A DNA stretch of 64,000 bases from Gracilibacillus ureilyticus (GTDB taxonomy: Bacteria > Bacillota > Bacilli > Bacillales > Amphibacillaceae). This document shows positions 16,839-25,670 of the stretch, one piece after another. Made by a program: the position numbers and the translations under genes. Where the stretch lies: the NCBI RefSeq assembly GCF_900111195.1, contig NZ_FOGL01000002.1, positions 124,001-188,000 of the forward strand, in the 5' to 3' direction. Under the pieces are notes generated by a model that was not told where the DNA came from, ran no database searches, and was given only the letters and a program-made list of their open reading frames with translations. The number at the start of each line of letters is the position of its first letter. Position 1 is the first letter of the stretch.

Positions 16839-16986
16839 TGCGTAGACTCCTATGGGAACAGGACGAGCTGAAGATCCACTTGTTGAAGCCGTCCCCGCGG
16901 CAAAGAAAACACTACGAAAGTGATCTTTACTTGAGTAGATGTTGCACTTGTACCCTTGGGTGAAAGCGAAGCATTCGGACGGAGCG
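16839..16986 (+). repeat. Dispersed Bacillaceae-type repeat, copy B (inverted relative to A)
   Basis: Shares GTAGACTCCTATGGGA, GACGAGCTGAAGATCCACTT and GGGTGAAAGCGAAG elements with the inverse of copy A but is more diverged in the middle. Its right 58 bases (16929-16986) recur at 26478-26535. Confidence 0.6.
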
Positions 16987-17100
16987 GCAGCCTTGCACAT
17001 TAAATGATTCAAGTGTTTAGTGTTATTGCATAATCCATATTATATGTTTTCAACATTTGCATTTTGGGTGGGACATGATAGTTATGTCCCACCTGCTTTG

Positions 17101-17574
17101 TTATTGCTGGCTTTCTTCTTTTGTTGGTCCCATAATACCAGGGACAGGTAATCCTGCCTGGCGTAAAAGCACGGTCATTTGCCCGCGGTGGTGTGTTTGA
17201 TGATCGATAAGTGTCCGTAACATAGCACCCCTTGGTATTTTAGCGCCAAAACTGTCTACTTCCTCTAATAGTTGCTCATCTGTCAAAGTTTTAGCGTGAA
17301 AATGAATATCCTTTGCAACTTTTTTGTATGCCTCAACAATGGTGAAAGCACTGTTTGGAACCTGTCCTGAATCTTCCACTTTCACATCAAGTCCAACCAC
17401 CCCGGCAAAAAAACCTGGAGCTGTAGCTAAGTGCCAGCCTAACCAGCCAAGTGTACTGTGATCTTCCACAATTGCCTGGTCCAATTTGTCATCTGTCAGT
17501 GATTCTAATACTTTAATCGTAGCTTCTGCGCCATTATCCCAATCAGAGAGAAAATCCGATACTTTACGGTACAT
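17101..17574 (-). CDS. DinB/YfiT family protein
   Basis: The 157-aa four-helix-bundle protein carries the DinB metal-binding histidines: one in GWLGWHLATAPGFF (helix 2) and the others in LIDHQTHHRGQMTVLLRQAG (helix 4), with the typical C-terminal 'GLPVPGIMGP'. Members include thiol-dependent S-transferases (for example bacillithiol-S-transferases) and damage-inducible proteins. The activity here is unknown. The start at 17574 has AGGAG 10 bases upstream. An in-frame TTG at 17580 is too close to it. It is separated by 52 bases from the permease genes and may be their downstream neighbour in transcription. Confidence 0.85.
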   Translation of the reverse strand: MYRKVSDFLSDWDNGAEATIKVLESLTDDKLDQAIVEDHSTLGWLGWHLATAPGFFAGVVGLDVKVEDSGQVPNSAFTIVEAYKKVAKDIHFHAKTLTDEQLLEEVDSFGAKIPRGAMLRTLIDHQTHHRGQMTVLLRQAGLPVPGIMGPTKEESQQ

Positions 17575-17626
17575 TTGCAATCAACTCCTAAAGTTATTTT
17601 GTCTTCCTTAAAATAATAAAGCCTTG

Positions 17627-18622
17627 TCAAGATTTCATCAATAAATATACAAAGTAACCTCCGCCTAATAATGAAACAACTAAGCCTACAGGTATTTCAG
17701 ACGGAGAAAGGATATTCCTTCCAATTGTGTCTGCTGCAAGTAACAGAAGTGCACCTAGCAATGCGGTAGTAATTAGCGAATGGCGGTGACGGACACCAAC
17801 TAGTTTACGTGCTAAATGGGGCGTGACAAGCCCAAGAAATGCAATCGCTCCACCTACTGATACGCTAGCACCAGCAAGAGCAACAGCTGCTAAAAGCAAC
17901 AGCATCCGTTCTTTTTCCACGGCTGCTCCTAACCCTTGTGCTGTTTCATCCCCTAAGTTTAATGCATCAAGGGTACTTGCTTTATATATAGTGAATGGAA
18001 GCAGAATTAGAATCCACGGCAGCAGTGCTAATGTATAGCTCCAGTCTGTTCCTGATATATTACCAGATAACCATATTGTTGCCTGGGTGAAATTATCAGG
18101 ATCCATTCGTAATTGAAAAACAATAATGAGCGCAGAAAAGGCTGCATTAATCCCTATCCCGACTAAAATTAACCGGATGGGAGTTACTCCATTTTTCCAG
18201 GAAATACTGTAGATCAGGACTGCGGCAAGCACCGCCCCAACAAGTGCAGTTAAGGGTAAAACAAAAACCGTTGATACAGGATTGTTATGAGTTAAATAAA
18301 TAAATAGCACTACAGCAAACCCGGCCCCACTGTTAATCCCTAATATTCCTGGATCTGCCAGTTCGTTATGTGTCACACTTTGCAAGATAGCCCCGGAAAT
18401 CCCCATTCCTGCACCAATTAATAAGGCGATAATCATTCGAGGTAAGCGGAAATCAAACAGAATTAATTGATTTTGCTCACTTCCATTCCCAATCAGTGTT
18501 TGAAAAACTTCTGCTGGTGTGACACGCATTGTTCCCATGTTTAAGCTGATAAGAAGGGTGGCAATAATAGCAATGAACAGACCTGCCATGATTAACCGGT
18601 CTTTTTTTGAATGTGATGTCAT
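17627..18622 (-). CDS. FecCD-type siderophore ABC permease (YfhA-like)
   Basis: 331-aa permease with about nine membrane segments. It has the family stretches 'DFRLPRMIIALLIGAGMGISGAILQ', 'NELADPGILGINSGAGFAVV' and 'GLVTPHLARKLVGVRHR', the last being the coupling helix to the ATPase. It forms a heterodimer with the preceding permease: the stop of that gene and this ATG overlap as TAATG. The pair is divergent from the lipoprotein gene at 19817 and shares its Fur-box intergenic region. Resembles B. subtilis YfhA. No ATPase gene is adjacent, so a shared one such as YusV must power it (inference). Confidence 0.92.
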   Translation of the reverse strand: MTSHSKKDRLIMAGLFIAIIATLLISLNMGTMRVTPAEVFQTLIGNGSEQNQLILFDFRLPRMIIALLIGAGMGISGAILQSVTHNELADPGILGINSGAGFAVVLFIYLTHNNPVSTVFVLPLTALVGAVLAAVLIYSISWKNGVTPIRLILVGIGINAAFSALIIVFQLRMDPDNFTQATIWLSGNISGTDWSYTLALLPWILILLPFTIYKASTLDALNLGDETAQGLGAAVEKERMLLLLAAVALAGASVSVGGAIAFLGLVTPHLARKLVGVRHRHSLITTALLGALLLLAADTIGRNILSPSEIPVGLVVSLLGGGYFVYLLMKS

Positions 18623-19653
18623 TACAATCCTCTCCCTTCTTTTCTAGCTAAATAGAGAAAGAATGGTACTCCAACCAATGCAGTCACTGTCCCAACAGGT
18701 GTTTCAAAGGGCGGGTTAATCATTCTGGAAGCTGTATCTGCCAGTACTAATAACAATGCGCCGAGAATCGCTGAGCCAGGGATTATCCAGCGATAGTTCA
18801 CTCCAACGAGAAATCGGGTAATATGTGGAATAACAAGTCCAATAAATCCGATCGTTCCAGCAACTGAAACGGCAGCACCTGTTAAAAGCAGTACAACAAT
18901 GATTGCAATAACCTTTACTAAGATCGTCTGTTGTCCAAGTCCCTTCGCAACATCATCCCCCAAATTCAAAACGGTAATTGATTTTGCGAGAAAAAGAGAG
19001 AGGATTAAGCCGATGATCATAACAGGGGCGAGCAGCTGAACATGGATCCATTGAACACTGGCCACACCACCTGCATACCAGAAACTCAAATCTTTAGCAA
19101 TATTGAAGTGGATCGTAATCCCCGAAGATAAGGCGCTTAACATTGACGTAACTGCCGTACCGGCGAGTGCCAGTTTAACAGGGGTAAGGCCGCTTTTGGA
19201 GATAGATCCGACACCAAAGACAATACCCGCACCTAATCCTGCACCGGCAAATGCCCATAACATCATTGTGAGGGTGGATGGCTGGGAATTGATAGCCATA
19301 GCAACTGCCATCATAAATCCTGCACCGGCTGTTACACCCATAATGGAAGGAGATGCGAGTGCATTTCTTGTCATCCCTTGCATGATTGCACCAGATACTG
19401 CCAGTGCTGCACCAATTAAAGCAGCAGCCAGACCGCGGGGAATGCGGAGATTACGAATAATCTGGTGTGCGGATTGGGCCGGATCATATTGAGTAAGGCT
19501 TTGCCATATTGTTAGTAAATCAATATCTGCAGCACCATACAAAATCGACAGTGCCATCGATATAATAAGTAAAACCAACCCGAAAGTTAAAATCAATCCA
19601 GCAACAACGGGTCGGGAATTATGTCTGTTTTTTTGTTGAGTACCAATAGCCAT
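18622..19653 (-). CDS. FecCD-type siderophore ABC permease (YfiZ-like)
   Basis: First gene of the leftward permease pair, 343 aa. It has the family's 'RNLRIPRGLAAALIGAALAVSGAIMQGMTRNALASPSIMGV' region and the coupling loop 'GLVIPHITRFLVGVNYRW'. AAAGGAG precedes the ATG. Its pairing with a YfhA-like subunit and a divergent YfiY-like lipoprotein suggests hydroxamate or carboxylate siderophore uptake (inference). Confidence 0.92.
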   Translation of the reverse strand: MAIGTQQKNRHNSRPVVAGLILTFGLVLLIISMALSILYGAADIDLLTIWQSLTQYDPAQSAHQIIRNLRIPRGLAAALIGAALAVSGAIMQGMTRNALASPSIMGVTAGAGFMMAVAMAINSQPSTLTMMLWAFAGAGLGAGIVFGVGSISKSGLTPVKLALAGTAVTSMLSALSSGITIHFNIAKDLSFWYAGGVASVQWIHVQLLAPVMIIGLILSLFLAKSITVLNLGDDVAKGLGQQTILVKVIAIIVVLLLTGAAVSVAGTIGFIGLVIPHITRFLVGVNYRWIIPGSAILGALLLVLADTASRMINPPFETPVGTVTALVGVPFFLYLARKEGRGL

Positions 19654-19748
19654 TGAAAATACTCCTTTTGAAATATGAAAACTTTTATCACATTAGTATA
19701 AAATAATTATCAGAAAATTGATAGTATGACATACAAGCTACTTGTAAT

Positions 19749-19770
19749 TGATAATGAAAATTGTTATCAT
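19749..19770. promoter_or_regulatory. Fur box between divergent uptake genes
   Basis: GATAATGAAAATTGTTATC (19750-19768) matches about 15 of 19 positions of the classical Fur-box palindrome. Lying in the 163-bp gap, it can control both the permease pair (leftward) and the lipoprotein (rightward). A weaker TTATCAGAAAATTGATA lies around 19708-19724. Confidence 0.8.
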
Positions 19771-19816
19771 CATTCTAGTAATATTGTCTTAAATGATATA
19801 AGGGGGCTTTTACAAA

Positions 19817-20818
19817 ATGAAAAAGATTATAAATAAATGGATGCTTTTTACAGCAATGTTAGCTTTGTTGTTCTTGGCGGCTTGCGGTAGTGATAATGAG
19901 GAAACAGAACCAAATGAAGAGACAGAAACAGGTGCAGAGACTGCAGAAGAAAATACAAATTCTGAAGAAGAAGCAGATACTGAAAGAACATTAACAGATG
20001 CGATGGGAAATGAAGTAACCATTCCAGCAAATCCAGAGCGTGTAATCGCTTCTTATTTAGAAGATTATCTGGTAGCGCTCGGGATTACTCCTGTTGCACA
20101 ATGGTCTGTAAGAGACGGTTCGGATGTCCAGGATTACTTACAGGATTCTTTAGCAGATGTACCGACAATTCCAAGTGAACTGCCATTTGAAGCGGTGATG
20201 GAATTTGAACCGGATTTGATTATCATGGATTCAGCGGCAATGGTAGAAGATAACAAATATGAGCAATATAATAAGATTGCACCGACGTATGTAGTCGGTA
20301 CTGAAGAGAACAATGACTGGCGTGAAGAATTGACGACAATTGGTGAAGTCTTCGGCAAGGAAGACCAGGCTGCACAAGTATTAGCAGACTATGAAGCAAA
20401 AGCAGAGGACGCAAGAGAACAGATACAGTCAGCGATAGGTGATGAATCAGTTGCAGCCCTTTGGTTATTTGCCGATACTTTCTATATTGTTAGTGAAAAT
20501 TTATCAAGTGGTGACTTGTTATACAATGATCTGGGCTTAAATGCACCGGAGGTGGTATCAGAAATTTCAGAAGCTACGACTGCCAACTGGTCTGAAATCT
20601 CTCTCGAGAAACTGGCAGAATTAGAAGCTGAACATATTTTCTTAGTAAACAGCGACGGTGAAGGTGCAACGATGCTGGAGGATCCAATCTGGCAAAATAT
20701 CCCGGCAGTCCAAAATGGTAATGTGTATGAATTCGATCGTGGTTCAAGCTGGCTATATACAGGACCTATTGCGAACAGCCAAATGATTGATGATGCATTA
20801 GAGAGCCTGGTCGAATAA
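19817..20818 (+). CDS. Iron-siderophore binding lipoprotein (YfiY-like)
   Basis: Substrate-binding subunit of an iron(III)-siderophore ABC importer. The signal peptide ends in LFLAAC (lipid-anchored Cys23), then an acidic Glu/Thr/Asn-rich linker (about 24-55) and the two-lobe FeuA/FhuD fold. Visible landmarks: 'TLTDAMGNEVTIPANPERV', 'EFEPDLIIMDS' and 'PIWQNIPAVQNGNVYEFD'. The acidic linker is longer than in B. subtilis homologues, fitting a salt-adapted envelope. It is monocistronic with a strong terminator and divergent from its likely permeases. Confidence 0.92.
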   Translation: MKKIINKWMLFTAMLALLFLAACGSDNEETEPNEETETGAETAEENTNSEEEADTERTLTDAMGNEVTIPANPERVIASYLEDYLVALGITPVAQWSVRDGSDVQDYLQDSLADVPTIPSELPFEAVMEFEPDLIIMDSAAMVEDNKYEQYNKIAPTYVVGTEENNDWREELTTIGEVFGKEDQAAQVLADYEAKAEDAREQIQSAIGDESVAALWLFADTFYIVSENLSSGDLLYNDLGLNAPEVVSEISEATTANWSEISLEKLAELEAEHIFLVNSDGEGATMLEDPIWQNIPAVQNGNVYEFDRGSSWLYTGPIANSQMIDDALESLVE

Positions 20819-20825
20819 TTTTAAG

Positions 20826-20868
20826 AAACTAGTGGAGAGAGATTTCTTTTCTCCACTAGTTTTCTTTT
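20826..20868 (+). terminator. Terminator after the siderophore lipoprotein gene
   Basis: A 13-bp stem (20826-20838 with 20850-20862, core AAACTAGTGGAGA) followed by a T-rich tract. Confidence 0.85.
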
Positions 20869-20878
20869 TATGGTATAT

Positions 20879-20902
20879 TTATCATTAAGAATGATTCTCA
20901 TT
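20879..20902 (+). promoter_or_regulatory. Fur box upstream of the Btr-like regulator
   Basis: TTATCATTAAGAATGATTCT.. contains the Fur-type inverted motif (ATCATT..AATGAT with a following TCTCATT). It ends only a few bases before the ribosome site AAAGGAGG of the regulator gene. Confidence 0.72.
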
Positions 20903-20915
20903 TAAAGGAGGGATT

Positions 20916-22502
20916 ATGGTGCAGCAAATAAAACAGGTAGAAGCAGACCCTGTTTCCATGAGAATACTAAAGGTGGAATCAATAACAAAGCCGAATGACT
21001 ACGAGCATGCTCCTGCATTAAATAACAACTATCTTCTCATCTATATTCCAAAAGGCACCGGCTATATTTACATAAATAAAGAACGAATACTGGTAGACAA
21101 GAAAGAACTGTATTTATGTAAGCCGCAGGAAACCTATTCCATCCACTTAAAATCAGAGGTAGAAGTGTTTCTATTTACTTTCATTATGGAATCAAATTAT
21201 GCGGAGAGCTTTAACCGGAAATGGCACATAGATAATTTTGAAAAAATCGAGAGTTACTGCCATCAGTTAATTGAAATGGATCATCCAATGGAATTCGCAG
21301 AGGCGCTAAAGTTACAAATCACATTTCAGGAATTAATATATTTCATGTTGAGTTACCGAATTGCACCAGATCAGGCACTGGAAGGAAAACTACTAAAAGT
21401 AAAAAAATATATGGAGACTCATTTCAATAAACAACTCCAGATCGAACATTTGGCCCGTATGGTACAGGTCAGTGAACATTATTTTGTACAATTATTCACG
21501 GGAAAATTTGGTTACAGCCCGATTAAATATCTCCATTTGCAAAGATTAAAAAAAGCAAAGAAACTTTTAATTCATTCAGAGTTGAAGCTGCGGGAAATTG
21601 GACAACAGATTGGAATAAATGATGAATATTACTTTAGCAGATGGTTTAAGAAGAAAACAGGCTTATCGCCGAGTGAATACAGAAAAAAGCGGCAAAAAAA
21701 GATAGCTGTTACGCATAGAAACTATATAGGGCAATTGCTGGCGTTAGACATTGTCCCATATGCAGCACCACTTCATCCTAAATGGGCACCATATTATTAT
21801 CATAAATATCACGAGGAAATTCCACTGCACCTTAGTGCATACAAGATTGATGCCCGCCATCAGTCAAACCTGGAAAAGCTGATTGAACTTCGCCCTGAAT
21901 TTATCATAGCAAGCCAGCAAGATAAACTGGATATAGGCGAAAGGTTAACTGAAAGTACTAAGATAGTTAGTATACAGGATGAACAGAAAAACTGGCAGGA
22001 ACAGCTTATGATGATTGCAAAGTATTTGAATAAGACAGCCAAAGCAGATGAATGGATTAAACAGTTTGATATAAAGCTTAACAAAACTAAATCCATATTA
22101 CTGCAAACCTGTGAAAACAAATCATTTCTGTTTATTAATAAGTATAAACAAAACTTTTATCTTAGCTGCAGCCGTTCGATGAAAGAGTTATTTTTTGGAG
22201 AGCTCGGTTTAAAACCGGCGATAGAAATACCGGAAAACGAACGTGCCATCACATTGGAGGAAATTTCAGCTGTCGAACCGGATTTTATTATGCTTATGGT
22301 CTGCCAGGAGCAGGAAACTTTAGATGACTGGCAATCAGTACAGAAGTCTGCTGCATGGAAGAAATTAAAAGCTGTAAAAGAAGATAATGTCCATCTTCTG
22401 GCAACAGACCCGTGGTTTGAATATTCTGCTATAGCGCATGACCGCATTCTTGATCAGCTTGTATCCATCCTTGTGGAACATTGTCCAAATCTACAACAGT
22501 AA
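20916..22502 (+). CDS. btr: AraC-family siderophore-responsive activator with binding-protein domain (Btr-like)
   Basis: 528-aa regulator with three parts: an N-terminal cupin-like sensor (about 1-150), two AraC helix-turn-helix motifs (about 160-265, with 'LARMVQVSEHYFVQLFTGKFGYSPIKYL' and 'GINDEYYFSRWFKKKTGLSPSEYR') and a C-terminal periplasmic-binding-protein-like domain (about 270-520). This architecture is that of B. subtilis Btr (YbbB), which binds bacillibactin or enterobactin and activates feuABC-ybbA, the very genes that follow here. It has its own Fur box, so iron starvation lifts repression and the siderophore then activates uptake. Confidence 0.9.
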   Translation: MVQQIKQVEADPVSMRILKVESITKPNDYEHAPALNNNYLLIYIPKGTGYIYINKERILVDKKELYLCKPQETYSIHLKSEVEVFLFTFIMESNYAESFNRKWHIDNFEKIESYCHQLIEMDHPMEFAEALKLQITFQELIYFMLSYRIAPDQALEGKLLKVKKYMETHFNKQLQIEHLARMVQVSEHYFVQLFTGKFGYSPIKYLHLQRLKKAKKLLIHSELKLREIGQQIGINDEYYFSRWFKKKTGLSPSEYRKKRQKKIAVTHRNYIGQLLALDIVPYAAPLHPKWAPYYYHKYHEEIPLHLSAYKIDARHQSNLEKLIELRPEFIIASQQDKLDIGERLTESTKIVSIQDEQKNWQEQLMMIAKYLNKTAKADEWIKQFDIKLNKTKSILLQTCENKSFLFINKYKQNFYLSCSRSMKELFFGELGLKPAIEIPENERAITLEEISAVEPDFIMLMVCQEQETLDDWQSVQKSAAWKKLKAVKEDNVHLLATDPWFEYSAIAHDRILDQLVSILVEHCPNLQQ

Positions 22503-22532
22503 ATTGTCCATGGATTAGATCTTTTTTTTACC

Positions 22533-22554
22533 TTATCATTGAGAATGATTATTA
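22533..22554 (+). promoter_or_regulatory. Fur box upstream of feuA
   Basis: TTATCATTGAGAATGATTAT is a strong Fur-type palindrome (ATCATT..AATGAT). It covers the region just before the true feuA ribosome site. An in-frame ATG at 22539 lies inside it and is not the start. Confidence 0.8.
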
Positions 22555-22580
22555 ATATCGATAAAAGGGGAGAAAAAGTG

Positions 22581-23606
22581 ATGATAAGAAATGCAATTTA
22601 TATTTTGTTACTAACATTTGTTTTGTTGTTGGCAGCTTGTGGACAAACAGATGAGGATGCTAATGCTAATACGACAGAAGAAGAGAGTACTGGGAGTAGT
22701 GGAGAAAGTGAAACAGCAGGTGAAACTCCTGAAGCAGAAAGCGAATCAGTTGAGCCTGAAGGTGGAACATTGAATATCAACTATTTAGGTGAGACATATG
22801 AGGTGCCTGCTAATCCGTCTATCGTTATCACAGGAAGTTTAGAGGCAATGGAAGATGCCCTGGTATTAGGTGTTGAACCGATTGGAGCCATTTCAGTCGG
22901 CGGGGAATTCCCAGAAATATTCAGCAGTATTGTTGGATCAACAGAGTCAATCGGAGAAAAAACACAGCCGAATATTGAGAAGATTCTCTCATTAAATCCG
23001 GATGTTATTCTAAGTACAACGAAGTTCCCTGAAGATGTCAGTTCTAAACTGGAAGAAATCACCACAGTCATCCCTGTTTCCCACATTTCAACTAATTGGA
23101 AGGAAAACCTGTTATTGATGGGTGAATTATCTGGTAAGAAGGAAGAAGCAGAAGCTATATTAGCAGATTATGAATCCCAGTTAACCAAAGTAAAAGAAGA
23201 GGCTGGTGAAAAACTGGCTGATAAAACGGCAGTGGCAGTCCGCATTCGGGGTGGCAATATTATGATTTATTCAAAAGATACGGCATTTAATCCATCATTG
23301 TATGATGATTTAGAGTTACAGGTACCAGAAATTATCGATGGAGCAGGAGCGCAGGAAGCCATTTCCCTCGAGAAATTCAGTGAACTGAATCCTGATTATA
23401 TTTTTGTCCAGTTTGCCGAAACTGAAAATGCTGATAATCCAGAGGCATTGACAGATTTGGAGTCAAATCCGATCTGGCAGAGTCTTCAGGCGGTTAAAGA
23501 GGATCAAGTATATGTCAATGTAGTAGATCCATTGGCACAGGGAGGTACAGCCTGGAGTAAAATGGAATTTTTGAAAGCATTTGAAGAAACTGTGATAGAA
23601 GAATAA
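22581..23606 (+). CDS. feuA: Catecholate-siderophore binding lipoprotein (FeuA-like)
   Basis: The start at 22581 is fixed by AGGGGAG 8 bases upstream. It gives a clean 341-aa lipoprotein with lipobox LLAAC (Cys20), an acidic Ser/Glu linker and the FeuA/FhuD two-lobe domain ('VPANPSIVITGSLEAMEDALVLGVEPIGAI', 'NIEKILSLNPDVILSTTKFPED', 'NPIWQSLQAVKEDQVYVN'). Order btr-feuA-feuB-feuC-ybbA is the same as in B. subtilis, where FeuA binds Fe-bacillibactin. Cognate siderophore here is inferred from synteny. Confidence 0.9.
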   Translation: MIRNAIYILLLTFVLLLAACGQTDEDANANTTEEESTGSSGESETAGETPEAESESVEPEGGTLNINYLGETYEVPANPSIVITGSLEAMEDALVLGVEPIGAISVGGEFPEIFSSIVGSTESIGEKTQPNIEKILSLNPDVILSTTKFPEDVSSKLEEITTVIPVSHISTNWKENLLLMGELSGKKEEAEAILADYESQLTKVKEEAGEKLADKTAVAVRIRGGNIMIYSKDTAFNPSLYDDLELQVPEIIDGAGAQEAISLEKFSELNPDYIFVQFAETENADNPEALTDLESNPIWQSLQAVKEDQVYVNVVDPLAQGGTAWSKMEFLKAFEETVIEE

Positions 23607-23624
23607 TAAAGGAGCAGGAGCTCG

Positions 23625-24647
23625 ATGCATAAGATAAAGTCTATTCTACCTGTTCTGTTTTTCTTAATAGCTCCAATTCTTATTTTATTAAGTATGATCT
23701 GTTCCATTTTGTTTGGATCAAAATCCATCCAGGCTGATATAATATTTGATGCTTTACTGCACTTTGACCAAAATAATGTTGATCATCAAATCATTCATTT
23801 TTCCAGGATACCGAGAGCAATTGGTGCATTTCTGATAGGGTGTTTCCTCGCAATATCAGGATCTGTTATGCAGGGGATGACAAGAAATTATCTTGCATCT
23901 CCTTCTATTATGGGTGTCTCTGACGGTTCGGTACTTATGATTACCTGTTGTATGATTTTCTTTCCAAGTCTATCAAACTTAACGATGGTGATATTCTCAT
24001 TTATCGGCTCCGCCATAGCGGCAGGGTTCGTTTTTCTTCTGGCATCATCTTTACCTGATGGAATGCAGCCGGTGAAAATGGCCATTATCGGGACAATCAT
24101 TGGTACTTTTCTAAGCAGTGTGGCAACAGCGCTGGCTACCTATTTTCAAACATCTCAAGACTTAAGTTTCTGGTATAATTCGAGGCTCCATCAAATCGAT
24201 CCATTGTTAATAAAAGTTGTGGTACCATTTGCCATCATTGGACTTACTCTGGCGATCGGTATCTCCAGACAAATTACTGTGTTATCTTTAGGCAGTGATG
24301 TAGCAACAGGTCTTGGTCAAAAAGACTGGCTCGTTAAGTCGCTGGCAATATTAGTTGTAGTTATATTGACAGGCTGCTCTGTTGCATTGGCGGGGAATAT
24401 TGGTTTTGTCGGTCTGATTATTCCGCATATCAGCCGTTTTCTTGTAGGGGTTGATTACAAATGGACAATTCCGTTTGCAGGGATACTCGGTGGTACATTT
24501 CTCGTTTTTGCTGATATTGGCAGTCGATTCTTAAACTATCCGTTCGAGACTCCTATCAGTGTGGTGACGGCTGCTATTGGTGTCCCATTCTTTCTCTATC
24601 TGATCAAAAACAGGGGAGGAGGATCCTATGTCACGAGAAATAGTTAA
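23625..24647 (+). CDS. feuB: Siderophore ABC permease FeuB-like
   Basis: 340-aa FecCD permease with 'FSRIPRAIGAFLIGCFLAISGSVMQGMTRNYLASPSIMGV' and the coupling loop 'GLIIPHISRFLVGVDYKW'. GGAGCAGGAG precedes the ATG, 18 bases after feuA. Its last 20 bases overlap the start of feuC. In the family FeuB and FeuC form the membrane heterodimer for Fe-bacillibactin import. Confidence 0.92.
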   Translation: MHKIKSILPVLFFLIAPILILLSMICSILFGSKSIQADIIFDALLHFDQNNVDHQIIHFSRIPRAIGAFLIGCFLAISGSVMQGMTRNYLASPSIMGVSDGSVLMITCCMIFFPSLSNLTMVIFSFIGSAIAAGFVFLLASSLPDGMQPVKMAIIGTIIGTFLSSVATALATYFQTSQDLSFWYNSRLHQIDPLLIKVVVPFAIIGLTLAIGISRQITVLSLGSDVATGLGQKDWLVKSLAILVVVILTGCSVALAGNIGFVGLIIPHISRFLVGVDYKWTIPFAGILGGTFLVFADIGSRFLNYPFETPISVVTAAIGVPFFLYLIKNRGGGSYVTRNS

Positions 24648-25659
24648 ACAGAGGAAGTTTATCCAACTGGCTTTTATTTTATTAATTTTGTTATTCACCG
24701 GTATGTATGTCAGTTTAACACATGGCGAGTTTACAATGACCATATCTGATGTTATCCGTACTTTGATAGGTATTGATCAGAATCGGGAACATCAATTAGT
24801 CATTTTTGAATTTCGGTTGCCCCGTGTGATCATAGCTTTATTTGTCGGACTGGGCCTGGGAATTGCCGGTGCAGTTATTCAGGCTTTAACTCGTAATGAA
24901 CTAGCAGATCCAGGAATTCTGGGAATTAATGCAGGAGCTGGTGTTGCGGTTGTTATTTATATGTATGCTGTCAGCCGGATGGATGTAAGCAATGAACTTC
25001 TTTCCACATTCTCTATGCCTTTCTTTGGCTTAATCGGCGGCACGATAACAGCCCTCTTTATATACGGATTCTCATGGACTCATGGACGTCTTGATTCAAA
25101 CAGATTATTGCTGGTAGGTATTGCTGCAGGATCGGGACTTGGAGCAATAAGCCTGTATATTTCTTTAAAAATGAATCCGCAAGATTTTGAAGCAGCCACA
25201 ATGTGGATGACAGGAACGATCTGGAATGCGAATTGGAATAAAATTATATCGATTCTTCCATGGTTTTGTTTTTTGTTACCGATCATGTTTCTTCGGGCAA
25301 GTCACCTAGATCTTTTTTACTTAGGTGAGGACACAGCGAAAAATGTAGGGGTATCAACAGAACGGGAAAAAAGTATCTGGCTGCTTGGCAGTGTTGGTCT
25401 GATCAGCGCATGTGTCAGCGTTTCCGGGAGTATCGGGTTTATCGGTTTACTTTCCCCGCACATTGCAAGAAGTCTTGTCGGTTTACACCACCGGAAAGTA
25501 CTGGCAGTGTCTGGTCTGATCGGTATGGTATTAGTTACTTTTGGTGACTTTATTGCAAAAACTGTATTTTCACCAGTGGAATTGCCTGTAGGTGTAGTGA
25601 TTGCAATTATCGGAATTCCTTACTTTATCTACTTACTGAAAAAGAAATTGAACAAATAG
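24628..25659 (+). CDS. feuC: Siderophore ABC permease FeuC-like
   Basis: 343-aa FecCD permease, second of the pair. Its ATG lies inside the end of feuB with GGGGAGGAGG as ribosome site. Landmarks: 'FRLPRVIIALFVGLGLGIAGAVIQALTRNELADPGILGI', 'ISVSGSIGFIGLLSPHIARSLVGLHHRK' style C-terminal coupling region. No ATPase gene follows; in B. subtilis FeuBC use the shared ATPase YusV. Confidence 0.92.
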   Translation: MSREIVKQRKFIQLAFILLILLFTGMYVSLTHGEFTMTISDVIRTLIGIDQNREHQLVIFEFRLPRVIIALFVGLGLGIAGAVIQALTRNELADPGILGINAGAGVAVVIYMYAVSRMDVSNELLSTFSMPFFGLIGGTITALFIYGFSWTHGRLDSNRLLLVGIAAGSGLGAISLYISLKMNPQDFEAATMWMTGTIWNANWNKIISILPWFCFLLPIMFLRASHLDLFYLGEDTAKNVGVSTEREKSIWLLGSVGLISACVSVSGSIGFIGLLSPHIARSLVGLHHRKVLAVSGLIGMVLVTFGDFIAKTVFSPVELPVGVVIAIIGIPYFIYLLKKKLNK

Positions 25660-25670
25660 GGGGTGGTATC

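Larger units (their letters stand above)
16461..17046. repeat. Gene-free nested palindromic repeat block
   Basis: The 690 bases between queF and the DinB gene hold no credible gene but a symmetric repeat structure. The left end is a perfect 14-bp hairpin (16461-16492), and the sequence at 16467-16492 recurs in inverted form with a 2-base indel at 17023-17046. Inside are two related repeats in opposite orientation (16529-16637 and 16839-16986) around a central 20-bp hairpin (16726-16779). The block is more G+C-rich than its surroundings in the two repeats. The terminal inverted repeats recall a non-autonomous mobile element, but no transposase or clear target duplication is seen. Confidence 0.7.

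Noticed and set aside
16461-17046. CRISPR array
   Set aside because: Repeats are inverted and unequal, with no regular spacer length and no cas genes.
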